A stretch of DNA of 64,000 nt from Paenibacillus nuruki (GTDB taxonomy: Bacteria; Bacillota; Bacilli; Paenibacillales; Paenibacillaceae), in the NCBI RefSeq assembly GCF_001721045.1, contig NZ_MDER01000030.1, positions 186,001-250,000 of the forward strand. The letters are read 5' to 3'. The notes under the pieces are model-generated. The model was not told where the DNA came from. It searched no databases and worked only from the letters and a program-made list of their open reading frames with translations. Each line of letters opens with the position of its first letter. The first letter of the stretch is position 1. Shown here in pieces: positions 17,645 through 26,212 of the stretch. The position numbers and the translations under genes were made by a program.

Positions 17645-18676
17645 GTGATTTATATATACAGTTTGACTGTTTTTTTTCTTATCTTGTTCGTTATCAATTA
17701 CGCAATCGATCAGCGGCGGGTACGAAATGGAGTCTTTCTGACGATAGGAATATTGCTACTTTTATTCAGTTCAATTGTGTATGCAATTAGTAATCTGGAT
17801 GGCGTTATTCCCTATATCGGTCTGCTATTAGTGCTTATTTTGCTACTACTTTCGCCTGTGATGTTGTTAGTGATTGGAATAGCACTGATCTACAATGGAC
17901 GAACGCTATTATCCAAAGAAGGCTGGAAATTACCTAACTTGCTATCTTTGCTTGCGGGGATTGGTATTGCCACTTTGCCAGTGATTACTTTTCTTATGCC
18001 TTCAGTCGGTATTTTGCAACCATTTATTATTTTTATCCAATTGTGTTTTGTTTATTATGGGTTTTTGTTTATCTGTTATCTTGCCTCTTCGACATTGTAC
18101 AACCTCAATCGAGTGAAGCTTCGTCAAGAATTTATGATCATTTTAGGAAGTGGATTAATCAAAGATCGTGTTCCTCCTTTATTAGCGAGTCGTATTGATC
18201 GTGCGATTGCTTTTTATGATCGTCAACGCAAAATACATACACCGCCTCTATTTGTTGCTTCTGGTGGACAAGGTAGTGATGAGACGGTTGCTGAAGCTGA
18301 AGCGATACGTGACTATCTATTGTCCAAAGGTATCCCCAATGACCATATTATTGTCGAAAATCAATCGGTCAATACGCTACAAAATATGCAATTTTCCAAA
18401 CAAAAAATGGATGAACGCATGGCAGGAAAACCATATTCCTGTGTTTTTGTGACGAACAATTTCCATTTATTCCGTGCTGGTATCTATGCACGAGAAGCAG
18501 GAATCAACGGTGATGGTGTCGGCTCACGTACTGCTTTTTATTATTTGCCGAATGCATTTATCCGTGAATATATAGCTATTCTAGTGATGTACAAAAAAGT
18601 CCATGTGATGATGACCGCATTGATTTTACTAACGGTTGTGGGGCTGAGTCTGTTCAATATCAATCTGGTACGTTAA
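17645..18676 (+). CDS. membrane protein with DUF218 (YdcF/ElyC-like) domain
   Basis: Four or five N-terminal membrane helices (to about residue 155) are followed by a DUF218 domain: MIILGSGLIKDRVPPLLASR, FVASGGQGSDET, VENQSVNTLQNM and FVTNNFHLFRAG. A further helix lies at the C terminus. Family members act in envelope metabolism (ElyC in peptidoglycan/undecaprenol-linked processes), but the reaction is not settled. The start is GTG with AGGAGG seven bases upstream. It is divergent from the YxeA gene and near, but not clearly part of, the peptide-sensing locus. Confidence 0.85.
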   Translation: MIYIYSLTVFFLILFVINYAIDQRRVRNGVFLTIGILLLLFSSIVYAISNLDGVIPYIGLLLVLILLLLSPVMLLVIGIALIYNGRTLLSKEGWKLPNLLSLLAGIGIATLPVITFLMPSVGILQPFIIFIQLCFVYYGFLFICYLASSTLYNLNRVKLRQEFMIILGSGLIKDRVPPLLASRIDRAIAFYDRQRKIHTPPLFVASGGQGSDETVAEAEAIRDYLLSKGIPNDHIIVENQSVNTLQNMQFSKQKMDERMAGKPYSCVFVTNNFHLFRAGIYAREAGINGDGVGSRTAFYYLPNAFIREYIAILVMYKKVHVMMTALILLTVVGLSLFNINLVR

Positions 18677-18793
18677 AAAGATCTAGATTCAAAAAAGAAC
18701 TAAATGTAAAAAATCAAAAGACTGTGAAAATAGTTACAACCCAATACTACACTTCCCTGTAAGATAGTGAACGGTGAAAAGGGGGAAGTGTGT

Positions 18794-19540
18794 ATGGCGA
18801 ATATTATATCGAATATACAAGTAGCTCCAAGCGTGTATGTGATCAAGGTAGCAGGGCAATGGGCAGGAGCCATGGGGCAATTTTATATGGTTCGACCTTG
18901 TGCTATGCAAGGGATAGCGCTGACCGATCCTTTGTTATCTCGCCCACTAAGTATTCACGATCAAGGCGATGATTATATCGCTTTTTTGTATAGAGTGACA
19001 GGTAGAGGAACCACGTTACTTGCGAATGTACAAGCAGGGCAAGAGATTCAACTGTCCGGCCCTTTTGGAAATGGATTCCCGATCGTAGATGAGCATGAAT
19101 CGGTTGCTCTCGTTGGTGGCGGAATGGGTGTAGCGCCACTACTATTAGCCGCCAAGCATTACTATCAAGCAGAGATCTATTTAGGATTTAATCATCAGTC
19201 TTTTGCAGTTGAATCGTTCGAGCAGATCGTAGATAGAGCCGATCAGATTCATATCACTCAAGGACAATACCATCAGATAACCGATATCATTGATCCTACA
19301 TTGTATTCAGTGATTATGGCATGTGGCCCTGCGGGAATGTTACAAGCATTGGCGGAGAAAATAAAAGCAATGCGTGCTTCCACATTACTCTATATCTCGA
19401 CTGAGAAAAGAATGGCATGTGGCATCGGCGCTTGTCTGACATGCTCCATCCAGACGGTTCATGGGAATCGGCGTGTCTGTAAAGAAGGCCCTGTATTTAC
19501 AGCCGAGGAGGTGAATTGGAATGACCTCTCTCATATGTAA
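18794..19540 (+). CDS. pyrK: dihydroorotate dehydrogenase B, electron transfer subunit
   Basis: FAD and [2Fe-2S] subunit that passes electrons from PyrD to NAD+. It has the FAD-binding RPLSIHD, the nucleotide-binding GGMGVAPLLLA and a C-terminal Cys cluster ACGIGACLTCSI plus a fourth Cys in RRVCKEGP. A GTG start nine codons earlier (18767) is possible, but the ATG at 18794 has GGGGGAAG in front and matches the family N terminus. It overlaps pyrD by 20 bases. The usual pyrimidine neighbours (pyrR, pyrB, carAB, pyrF, pyrE) are absent here and no PyrR attenuator is seen upstream. Confidence 0.92.
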   Translation: MANIISNIQVAPSVYVIKVAGQWAGAMGQFYMVRPCAMQGIALTDPLLSRPLSIHDQGDDYIAFLYRVTGRGTTLLANVQAGQEIQLSGPFGNGFPIVDEHESVALVGGGMGVAPLLLAAKHYYQAEIYLGFNHQSFAVESFEQIVDRADQIHITQGQYHQITDIIDPTLYSVIMACGPAGMLQALAEKIKAMRASTLLYISTEKRMACGIGACLTCSIQTVHGNRRVCKEGPVFTAEEVNWNDLSHM

Positions 19541-20453
19541 TCTAGCAGGTGTTGCTTTACGTAATCCGATTATTATGGCATCGGGAACTTTTGGATTTGG
19601 ACGAGAATACGGTGAACTTTACGATCTCAGTATACTTGGCGGTATAGCCAGCAAAGGTCTGACGTTACATCCACGTTCAGGCAATACCGGTTGTCGGGTA
19701 CAAGAGACACCTTCAGGCATGATGAACAGTGTCGGTCTAGAGAATCCAGGAGTCGCTTCTTTTTTGGAAAATGAATTAGATCAACTGGTAGCCAGCAATA
19801 CAGCTGTGATTGCCAATTTGGGTGGAGCGAATCTGGAAGAATACGTAAATGGTGCGGCGCAGATCAGCGAAGCTTGTGACTTACGTCAACGTCAGGGACA
19901 ACAAGCCGTCGATCTTTTAGAACTAAATATCTCATGCCCTAATGTCAAAGAAGGGGGTATTCAATTCGGAGTAGATACCGAAGTGGCTCGCCAGATTGTG
20001 CGAGAAGTCAGACAGGTTACTTCTATTCCATTAATGGTCAAATTATCGCCCAATGCACAGGATATTGTAGCGATGGCGCATATGTGTGAGCAAGAAGGTG
20101 CGGATGCGGTATCACTCGTAAATACCTTTTCGGCGATGAAGATTGATATTTATCAGCGGCGTAGTGCTTTTCAGAATAGCTATGCGGGTCTATCTGGCCC
20201 TGCGATCAAGCCGATTGCTTTGCGGATGGTGCATCAAGTCTCCCATGCTGTATCGATTCCAGTCGTAGGGATGGGCGGTATTAGCTCTGTAGAAGATATC
20301 GTTGAATACATTATGGCTGGAGCGGAAGCTGTGCAGATCGGGACGTATAATTTTGTGAATTTGCATGCAGGTGAAGAGTTAGTCGCAGGTCTTACCGCTT
20401 GGATGGAAAAAGAAAAGGTGCAATCGCTAGATGAGATTCGTGGAATAGTGTGA
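19521..20453 (+). CDS. pyrD: dihydroorotate dehydrogenase B, catalytic subunit
   Basis: FMN enzyme oxidising dihydroorotate to orotate in pyrimidine synthesis. It shows MASGTFGFGREYGELYDL, KGLTLHPRSGN, the catalytic Cys in LNISCPNVKEGG, VKLSPNAQDI, and the FMN phosphate-binding GMGGISS and AVQIGT segments. Length 310 is usual for class 1B. AGGAGGTG sits inside the end of pyrK and drives a coupled start. Confidence 0.95.
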   Translation: MTSLICNLAGVALRNPIIMASGTFGFGREYGELYDLSILGGIASKGLTLHPRSGNTGCRVQETPSGMMNSVGLENPGVASFLENELDQLVASNTAVIANLGGANLEEYVNGAAQISEACDLRQRQGQQAVDLLELNISCPNVKEGGIQFGVDTEVARQIVREVRQVTSIPLMVKLSPNAQDIVAMAHMCEQEGADAVSLVNTFSAMKIDIYQRRSAFQNSYAGLSGPAIKPIALRMVHQVSHAVSIPVVGMGGISSVEDIVEYIMAGAEAVQIGTYNFVNLHAGEELVAGLTAWMEKEKVQSLDEIRGIV

Positions 20454-20514
20454 TACTGTTTAGAAGTATTTTATAACTATAGTATTACAATTTACGATGT
20501 AGGAGGAGAGCAAA

Positions 20515-20904
20515 TTGATATACATTTATTATATTTGGATGATGGCATCTGCTATTCTTTCTTCCTACGGAGTAATCGTGTATTGGCCAAGTAGTTCTTT
20601 GTCAAATGAGTTCTTATTATTTTATGATCTCGCCATATTGATTATATTTATGCCTGCTTTCTATATTTTATTTTTCTCTACGTTATTACAAGTTATTTTA
20701 TATTTCAATTCGCATCCCAAAAGAGTGAGAATGTATATGGGTAGTGTATATATCCTTAATTTTGTAGTATTGATGATCATTTTAGGATACAAAGAATATG
20801 TGATTTCGGGTATATTTATTGTGTTTGTAGCTTCGACTATCGGGTTAGCTCATTTGTTTATCTCTGTTCTATTGAATCCTATATTGAAGCAGAAAATAAT
20901 TTGA
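20515..20904 (+). CDS. four-helix membrane protein of unknown function
   Basis: A 129-residue, very hydrophobic protein with four predicted membrane helices and no recognised motif. It starts with TTG; a strong AGGAGGAG lies six to seven bases upstream, which decides the start. It is about 60 bases after pyrD and may be co-transcribed with it. Confidence 0.6.
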   Translation: MIYIYYIWMMASAILSSYGVIVYWPSSSLSNEFLLFYDLAILIIFMPAFYILFFSTLLQVILYFNSHPKRVRMYMGSVYILNFVVLMIILGYKEYVISGIFIVFVASTIGLAHLFISVLLNPILKQKII

Positions 20905-20972
20905 AAAAATGGTTTGTCGAAGTAGAATAGGTTATAAAAAAATGCCTTCTTATGAAAATATGAAAATTATTC

Positions 20973-21001
20973 TTGAAACGTTACATGAATACGTGTAGTA
21001 T
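20973..21001 (+). promoter_or_regulatory. probable promoter of the xpt-pbuX transcript
   Basis: TTGAAA (20973-20978), a 17-base spacer, then TAGTAT (20996-21001), about 40 bases before the riboswitch aptamer. Confidence 0.5.
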
Positions 21002-21041
21002 ACATATATAATTTTATACAGATTGTGCGAGAAATCGGCAA

Positions 21042-21118
21042 TCGACCTCATATAATATTGGGAATATGGCCCAAAAGTTTCTACCGGATCACCACTGTAA
21101 TGATCTGACTATGAGTGA
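21042..21118 (+). ncRNA. purine (guanine-class) riboswitch
   Basis: Matches the xpt aptamer: P1 strand CCTCATATAAT, first hairpin around TTGGGAATATGGCCCAA, the junction AGTTTCTACCGGATCACC, second hairpin, and the closing GACTATGAGTG. The ligand-pairing base is C (GACTATG, not GATTATG), so guanine, hypoxanthine or xanthine is expected rather than adenine. It precedes a strong terminator and xpt-pbuX, the classic arrangement for transcription shut-off when purines are plentiful. Confidence 0.93.
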
Positions 21119-21220
21119 AGCATGTATTTGGCATTGCGATAACGTTCGCTTTGGATCAATACATTGTTATGCAGATCGTATTTTTATAATTGGACATGAT
21201 GATTATAGATGATCGATACA

Positions 21221-21268
21221 GACAGACTTCACTTGAGAGCAATCACTCAAGGAGGTCTGTCTTTTTTT
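21221..21268 (+). terminator. riboswitch-controlled terminator before xpt
   Basis: GACAGACTTC-A-CTTGAG pairs with CTCAAG-GA-GGTCTGTC, followed by seven T, about 100 bases after the aptamer and 45 bases before xpt. The expression platform of the riboswitch. Confidence 0.85.
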
Positions 21269-21313
21269 ATTTCTACCTCAAATCGCATCGTTATTCTAAA
21301 GGAGAGAAACCAT

Positions 21314-21946
21314 ATGAAAGCATTACAAGAACGGATTCGTCAGGAAGGACAGATTTTGTCCGAAAAAGTATTGAAAGTGGACTCATTTCTTAACCATCAG
21401 GTAGATACAGCATTAGCTGTGGAGATCGGCAAAGAATTTGCACGGCTTTTCGCCCATGAGAAGATTACTAAAGTATTAACGATTGAAGCAAGCGGTATCC
21501 AATTTGCAATGGCAACAGGAATCGCTTTAGGTGTCCCTTTTGTATATGCCAAAAAGAAAAAAGCAATCACTCAAGGAGATGTGGTCTACGCGGCATCTGT
21601 ACATTCTTTTACCAAGCAAGAAACGTATCAGGTCACGATTGTACAAAGTTATCTCAATAAAGAAGATCGCATCTTGATCGTTGATGATTTCTTAGCGACT
21701 GGAGCAGCACTAGTGGGCTTGGCTGATATCGTAGAAGCTTCAGGAGCGACACTGGTTGGTGTGGGTTGTGTGATTGAGAAGACGTTCCAGGAAGGACGAG
21801 GATTACTGGAAGAACGCCAGATTCCGATTCAATCGTTAGCACGTATTTCATCAATGTCTCCAGGGCATGTTGATTTTATTGATGAGACACCACTGGTACC
21901 TGATCTGGTAACAGTAGCCTCTAGAAATGAGGAGTCTTCATGTTAA
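21314..21946 (+). CDS. xpt: xanthine phosphoribosyltransferase
   Basis: Converts xanthine and PRPP to XMP in purine salvage. It begins MKALQERIRQEGQILSEKV, as in B. subtilis Xpt, and carries the PRPP-binding motif ILIVDDFLATGAAL. At 210 residues it is somewhat longer at the C terminus than the usual 190-195. GGAGAG precedes the ATG; the longer open frame upstream passes through the terminator and is not used. It overlaps pbuX by 7 bases. Confidence 0.95.
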   Translation: MKALQERIRQEGQILSEKVLKVDSFLNHQVDTALAVEIGKEFARLFAHEKITKVLTIEASGIQFAMATGIALGVPFVYAKKKKAITQGDVVYAASVHSFTKQETYQVTIVQSYLNKEDRILIVDDFLATGAALVGLADIVEASGATLVGVGCVIEKTFQEGRGLLEERQIPIQSLARISSMSPGHVDFIDETPLVPDLVTVASRNEESSC

Positions 21947-23301
21947 GTAGACGCAAAATATTTACATTAGGTCTTCAGCATGTCATGGCGATGTATGCAG
22001 GAGCGATTGCTGTACCGCTTATTGTGGGTGGAGCACTTCATCTGACTGCGGAACAAATGGCGTATTTGATCGCCGCTGATTTATTTACCTGCGGTATTGC
22101 TACATTATTGCAAGTACTGGGTACACGTTATTTTGGTAGTGGATTACCTGTTGTATTAGGTTGTACATTTACCGCAGTAGGGCCGATTATTGCGATCGCT
22201 TCAACCTCGAATCTCGCCACCGCCTATGGAGCGATTATTTTATCTGGACTGTTTGTCGTCTTGATTGCTCCGCTGTATGGTCGATTGCTTCGCTTTTTCC
22301 CAAAAATCGTAACCGGTTCGGTAGTAACGATTATCGGATTGTCTTTGATTCCCGTTGCGATGAATAATGTAGCAGGCGGACAAGGAAGCAGTGATTTTGG
22401 GGCACCTCGCAATCTAATGCTAGCCCTGATAACGTTATTGGTGATTTTATTGGTGAATCGTTTGGCTAAAGGATTTTTACGCTCGATTTCGGTATTGGTT
22501 GGATTATTTGTTGGTACTGTGGTCGCTTACAGTATGGGTATGGTGCACTTTGGATCGGTAGGAGATGCATCTTGGGTGCGTGTTGCCCAACCTTTTTACT
22601 TTGGTACACCGGAATTTAGCTTAACGGCTATCGTCACGATGGTAATTGTTAATATTGTAAGTATGGTTGAATCAACAGGGGTGTATATTGCTGTCGGTAA
22701 AGCGATTGACCAGAAAGTCGAGCAAAAACAGATCGTCAATGGACTACGTTCTGAAGGTCTTGCGATTATGTTAGGCGGATTTTTCAATGCTTTCCCTTAT
22801 ACAGCATTCTCTCAAAATGTAGGTCTAATCTCGCTCACGAAAGTCAAAACACGTAATGTGATTTTTGCGGCATCCGGTATTATGATCGTACTTGGTTTAT
22901 TGCCTAAATTAGCAGCACTCACGACGGTTATTCCAAATGCTGTATTAGGCGGAGCCATGATCGTGATGTTCGGATCGGTAGCGGCATCGGGGATCTCGAT
23001 TCTGTCTGAAGTGAATCTGCGTAATGATCGTAATCTGATGATCGTGGCATGTAGTATTGCTGTCGGATTAGGTTCAGCAGTATTGCCAGATATGTTCGGA
23101 CAACTGCCAAGCTTTGCACAGACATTATTGCAAAATGGAATCGTGACCGGTTCGATTACAGCAGTACTGCTAAATATTATTTTATCGCGCAAAGGCGAAA
23201 TGTTCGACAACGCTGAGGAAGATGAATCGACCAGTGGAATGGCTTCAGATGCAGGAGATAGCACGCAGATAAAAACAGGAATCTCTTCACAAACCACCTA
23301 A
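21940..23301 (+). CDS. pbuX: xanthine permease (NCS2 family)
   Basis: Xanthine uptake carrier of the NCS2/NAT family with about 14 helices; 453 residues. Recognised by the N-terminal LGLQHVMAMYAGAIAVPLIVG, the conserved SMVESTGVYIAVGKA segment and the NAT signature region with QNVGLISLTKVKTR. It lies in one transcript with xpt under the guanine riboswitch. The start ATG lies inside the end of xpt behind GAGGAG. Confidence 0.93.
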   Translation: MLSRRKIFTLGLQHVMAMYAGAIAVPLIVGGALHLTAEQMAYLIAADLFTCGIATLLQVLGTRYFGSGLPVVLGCTFTAVGPIIAIASTSNLATAYGAIILSGLFVVLIAPLYGRLLRFFPKIVTGSVVTIIGLSLIPVAMNNVAGGQGSSDFGAPRNLMLALITLLVILLVNRLAKGFLRSISVLVGLFVGTVVAYSMGMVHFGSVGDASWVRVAQPFYFGTPEFSLTAIVTMVIVNIVSMVESTGVYIAVGKAIDQKVEQKQIVNGLRSEGLAIMLGGFFNAFPYTAFSQNVGLISLTKVKTRNVIFAASGIMIVLGLLPKLAALTTVIPNAVLGGAMIVMFGSVAASGISILSEVNLRNDRNLMIVACSIAVGLGSAVLPDMFGQLPSFAQTLLQNGIVTGSITAVLLNIILSRKGEMFDNAEEDESTSGMASDAGDSTQIKTGISSQTT

Positions 23302-23324
23302 ACGATAAATGATAACAAGATATC

Positions 23325-23359
23325 AACCGTTACTGTGCAAAAGGCAGTAACGGTTTTTT
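23325..23359 (+). terminator. xpt-pbuX terminator
   Basis: AACCGTTACTG pairs perfectly with CAGTAACGGTT, followed by a T run. Confidence 0.88.
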
Positions 23360-23475
23360 GTTGTTGTTCGGTCATCGTTGAAAATACATAGGTTCTCAGC
23401 TAACAGTTGGTCAAAGCAAGCAAATACAGTATAGTATCTGTAGCCATTATATTGTGAGCGGATGAGGTGAAGCAG

Positions 23476-24408
23476 ATGAATAAAACAGAACGCATGTTAG
23501 CGATTGTATTGGAGCTTCAGCGCAGATCATGGATACGTGCGGAAGATCTGGCAGCTACTTTTGAAATGAGTGTCCGAACGATCTATCGGGATATGCAAGC
23601 ACTGAGTGAAGCGGGTGTGCCGTTGCTGGGATCTCCGGGACAAGGATACTCGTTAAGCGAAGGGTACTTTTTGCCACCGATTCACTTTACCGCAGAAGAA
23701 GCGGTCACATTATTGCTAGGTACCGATTTTGTAGAACAGCAATTCGGACAACATTATCGTCATAATGCAGAGTCTGCTCGTCGTAAGATCGAATCGATTT
23801 TACCAGAAAGAGTACGGGAACAATCAGACCCAATTCGTGAAGGAATTCGGTTATTAGCGCAACGTCAAACTTTATATACCGTCGATGATCGGCAATATGT
23901 AGAAGCGATAGGACAAGCGATCGTACAAAAGCGTAAGTTGCAGTTCGGATATAGCAAACCACATCAGCAGGTCATTACAAGAACCGTCTGTCCTTATGGA
24001 TTAGCATTAAATATGAATCATTGGGTATTGGTAGCTTACTGTGAATTAAGGCAGGATATTCGCCATTTTCGGCTATCTCGTCTATCGAATTTGGTTGAAT
24101 TAGATGAACATTTTGTGATGCCTGAAGATTTCAAATTGGCGGAATATCGACCACCAGATCATCGTCATATGGTCATACGTCTACAATTTGAATCTCATAT
24201 GACAGAACGTATTCAGGAAGTCGGTCACTTTTATATGGAAACGATCGAACCGCAAGAGCAATATACTATAGTGACGATGCGTGTACGCCACTTTGAAGAT
24301 GTGCTTTATTGGATATTAAGCTGGGGAGATTCGGTGACAGTGTTAGAACCTGAATCGCTGCGCCAACATATGATTGAAAAAATAAATAATATGCTAAAAC
24401 GCTACTGA
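23476..24408 (+). CDS. YafY-type transcriptional regulator (HTH plus WYL domain)
   Basis: An N-terminal helix-turn-helix (about residues 3-60; RRSWIRAEDLAATFEMSVRT followed by IYRDMQAL) is followed by a WYL domain (about 140-220) with its typical CPYGLALNMNHWVLVAYC segment, and a C-terminal WCX-like extension. Such proteins are ligand-responsive transcription regulators. ATG 23476 has GAGGTG five bases upstream; a GTG three codons earlier is less likely. No adjacent gene is an obvious target. Confidence 0.87.
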   Translation: MNKTERMLAIVLELQRRSWIRAEDLAATFEMSVRTIYRDMQALSEAGVPLLGSPGQGYSLSEGYFLPPIHFTAEEAVTLLLGTDFVEQQFGQHYRHNAESARRKIESILPERVREQSDPIREGIRLLAQRQTLYTVDDRQYVEAIGQAIVQKRKLQFGYSKPHQQVITRTVCPYGLALNMNHWVLVAYCELRQDIRHFRLSRLSNLVELDEHFVMPEDFKLAEYRPPDHRHMVIRLQFESHMTERIQEVGHFYMETIEPQEQYTIVTMRVRHFEDVLYWILSWGDSVTVLEPESLRQHMIEKINNMLKRY

Positions 24409-24433
24409 CAATATGGTGTCAGTAGCGTTTTTG
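24398..24433 (+). terminator. terminator overlapping the WYL regulator stop
   Basis: AACGCTACTGACA pairs with TGTCAGTAGCGTT around ATATGG, followed by T5; the stop codon lies inside the left arm. Confidence 0.85.
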
Positions 24434-24492
24434 TATAGTAGATACAAATGAGTCGCTTAGATCAATCGCTAAGCGCACAAGGAGGATATTAG

Positions 24493-25038
24493 ATGAACAC
24501 CCAAACCATATTGCAACAATTTGAACAAGAGGTAGAGCGGTATATTCAAGCGTTGGAACCGTACAGTATCGAACAACTAACATTACAACCCGATCCACAG
24601 CAGTGGTCACTCGGGCAAATGTATAATCATTTGATACAATCTGCACAACGTATGCATCTGGCGAATATTGATACGTGTATCAAGCGTCAGCAAGCAGGAG
24701 AAGCCATCACAGAGACAACGTACAAAACACATGCAGGCGAACATATTATAGCAATGGGAAGCTTTCCACCGATTCGTGTTCAAGTGCCTGCTTCGCCTAT
24801 GTACACACCTACACAACCGCATACCAAAGCTGAATTGCTAGAAGGATTAGAGCAAGTGCGATTACGCATGAGAGCAATAGAACCTTTGTTAGCGACAACC
24901 GATCCGCAGTATACAGTAGCTCATCCAAGATTCGGGCAATTAAATGCTACAGAATGGTTTGCGATTATTGAGATGCATTACCGTCATCACTGGCTTCAGA
25001 AAGATCGGTTAGATCAATTTCTGGGGATGACCGTGTAA
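24493..25038 (+). CDS. DinB family protein
   Basis: A 181-residue four-helix bundle of the DinB/YfiT type. The metal-binding histidines are probably in QMYNHLIQSAQRMH (after helix 1) and near the C terminus in EMHYRHHWLQKDRL. Members are often thiol (e.g. bacillithiol)-dependent transferases or of unknown role. AAGGAGG precedes the ATG. It stands alone between two terminators. Confidence 0.75.
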   Translation: MNTQTILQQFEQEVERYIQALEPYSIEQLTLQPDPQQWSLGQMYNHLIQSAQRMHLANIDTCIKRQQAGEAITETTYKTHAGEHIIAMGSFPPIRVQVPASPMYTPTQPHTKAELLEGLEQVRLRMRAIEPLLATTDPQYTVAHPRFGQLNATEWFAIIEMHYRHHWLQKDRLDQFLGMTV

Positions 25039-25064
25039 GCAAACAATCTTATAGATGAATAGCA

Positions 25065-25102
25065 AAACAACACGACAGCATCAATTCGCAGTCGTGTTGT
25101 TT
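25065..25102. terminator. bidirectional terminator
   Basis: AAACAACACGAC pairs perfectly with GTCGTGTTGTTT between the DinB gene and the convergent serine hydrolase gene, overlapping the latter's last codons. Confidence 0.85.
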
Positions 25103-26046
25103 ACATTTTCCAGCAAAGGCACTACAAAATCACGAAATACATCAAGCGGTGTGCGTTTGCGCTTGAAGCGGTCTGCGGATACGGTGACGACTAATTCATA
25201 AGAAGGAACAACGACAATATATTGTCCACCGAATCCTAAAGCATAATAATACGGAATATCGACTTTAGGCTGACTGTCCAGTGTAAAAGAAGAGTGCCAC
25301 CAATGCCAACCATAATGAGCTTTTTGCGGACTATCTACAGCGATCAATGGGCTTGTAGCATGTTCGACCGTAGAAGACTGAATATATTGTTGATTGTCTA
25401 TTTTGCCTTTATGCAAATACAATAGCCCAAATTGTAGCATAGCCGATGGAGGCAATTGCAATCCAAATCCACCTGTGTGTACACCTTGAGGATCAGTCTC
25501 CCAGACATATTGAGTAATACCCAGTGGTGTAAACAGATGCTGTTCAGCAAACGAAGCAACCGATTGACCGGAAGTCTGTGCCAGAATAGTCGCCAACAGT
25601 TGAGAACAACCGGAATTGTATTCCATCACAGTACCCGGCTCATGCACAAGTGGTTGAGAAAGCACAAAGTCGATCCAGTTGGACGTTTTGCTCATCGTGG
25701 GAAAAGAATGCTGTCCTCCAAATTCCGTCCAGTTGAACCCAGCAGACATCGTCAGTAACTGCTCAATCGTGATCTGAGCTTTACGTGGATCAGGGTCTGT
25801 ATGCAGCTGTGGGAAAAAGGTAGAAATCGCTGTATCTGGAGCAGGCATAATCCCTTGGTCGATAGCGATACTGACCAAGCTAGAAAGAATACTTTTGGTA
25901 CACGAATTGATTTTGAGTGGAATCTCTTTCTTGTCAGGTTCACGGTAGTAATCTAAAATCTGTACGCCATGTTGGACGATCAGACAACTATATAATTCAC
26001 GCTCAACCAGTTGATTGACGAGCGGTGCAGTATCGATAAATGGCAT
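25081..26046 (-). CDS. serine hydrolase, class C beta-lactamase family
   Basis: Penicillin-binding-protein-like esterase or peptidase of 321 residues. The nucleophile motif is SCTKS (SxxK type) and the second motif is YNSG. A DSQPKVDIPYYYALGFGGQY region leads to the C-terminal strand, where the KTG motif is replaced. There is no signal peptide, so it is probably cytoplasmic. An in-frame codon upstream (26094) exists, but AAAGGAGGG lies nine bases before ATG 26046. True beta-lactamase activity is unlikely; the substrate is unknown. Confidence 0.85.
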   Translation of the reverse strand: MPFIDTAPLVNQLVERELYSCLIVQHGVQILDYYREPDKKEIPLKINSCTKSILSSLVSIAIDQGIMPAPDTAISTFFPQLHTDPDPRKAQITIEQLLTMSAGFNWTEFGGQHSFPTMSKTSNWIDFVLSQPLVHEPGTVMEYNSGCSQLLATILAQTSGQSVASFAEQHLFTPLGITQYVWETDPQGVHTGGFGLQLPPSAMLQFGLLYLHKGKIDNQQYIQSSTVEHATSPLIAVDSPQKAHYGWHWWHSSFTLDSQPKVDIPYYYALGFGGQYIVVVPSYELVVTVSADRFKRKRTPLDVFRDFVVPLLENVNNTTAN

Positions 26047-26095
26047 AGAAAAGGACCCTCCTTTGAGATCATTGTTCTTCTCATCATAAAACAAA

Positions 26096-26147
26096 AATAA
26101 GCGTTGTGAAGCGATAACAGAATCGTTACGGCTTCACAACGCTTATT
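26096..26147 (-). terminator. terminator after the GH105 gene
   Basis: A 17-bp perfect stem (AATAAGCGTTGTGAAGC with its complement) around an 18-base loop. On the reverse strand it is followed by a T-rich tract. Confidence 0.85.
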
Positions 26148-26212
26148 CTATCGTACTATTTGTTTATGAATACTCGAGTATACTTTATTAATTTTATCTG
26201 CTTAAATTCTAT

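Noticed and set aside
18677-18793. PyrR-binding attenuator before pyrK
   Set aside because: No anti-antiterminator motif or terminator hairpin is seen in the 117 bases before the gene.
22812-23297. 161-codon reverse-strand open frame inside pbuX
   Set aside because: It is antisense to a clear permease gene, lacks a ribosome site and reflects the codon bias of the real gene.
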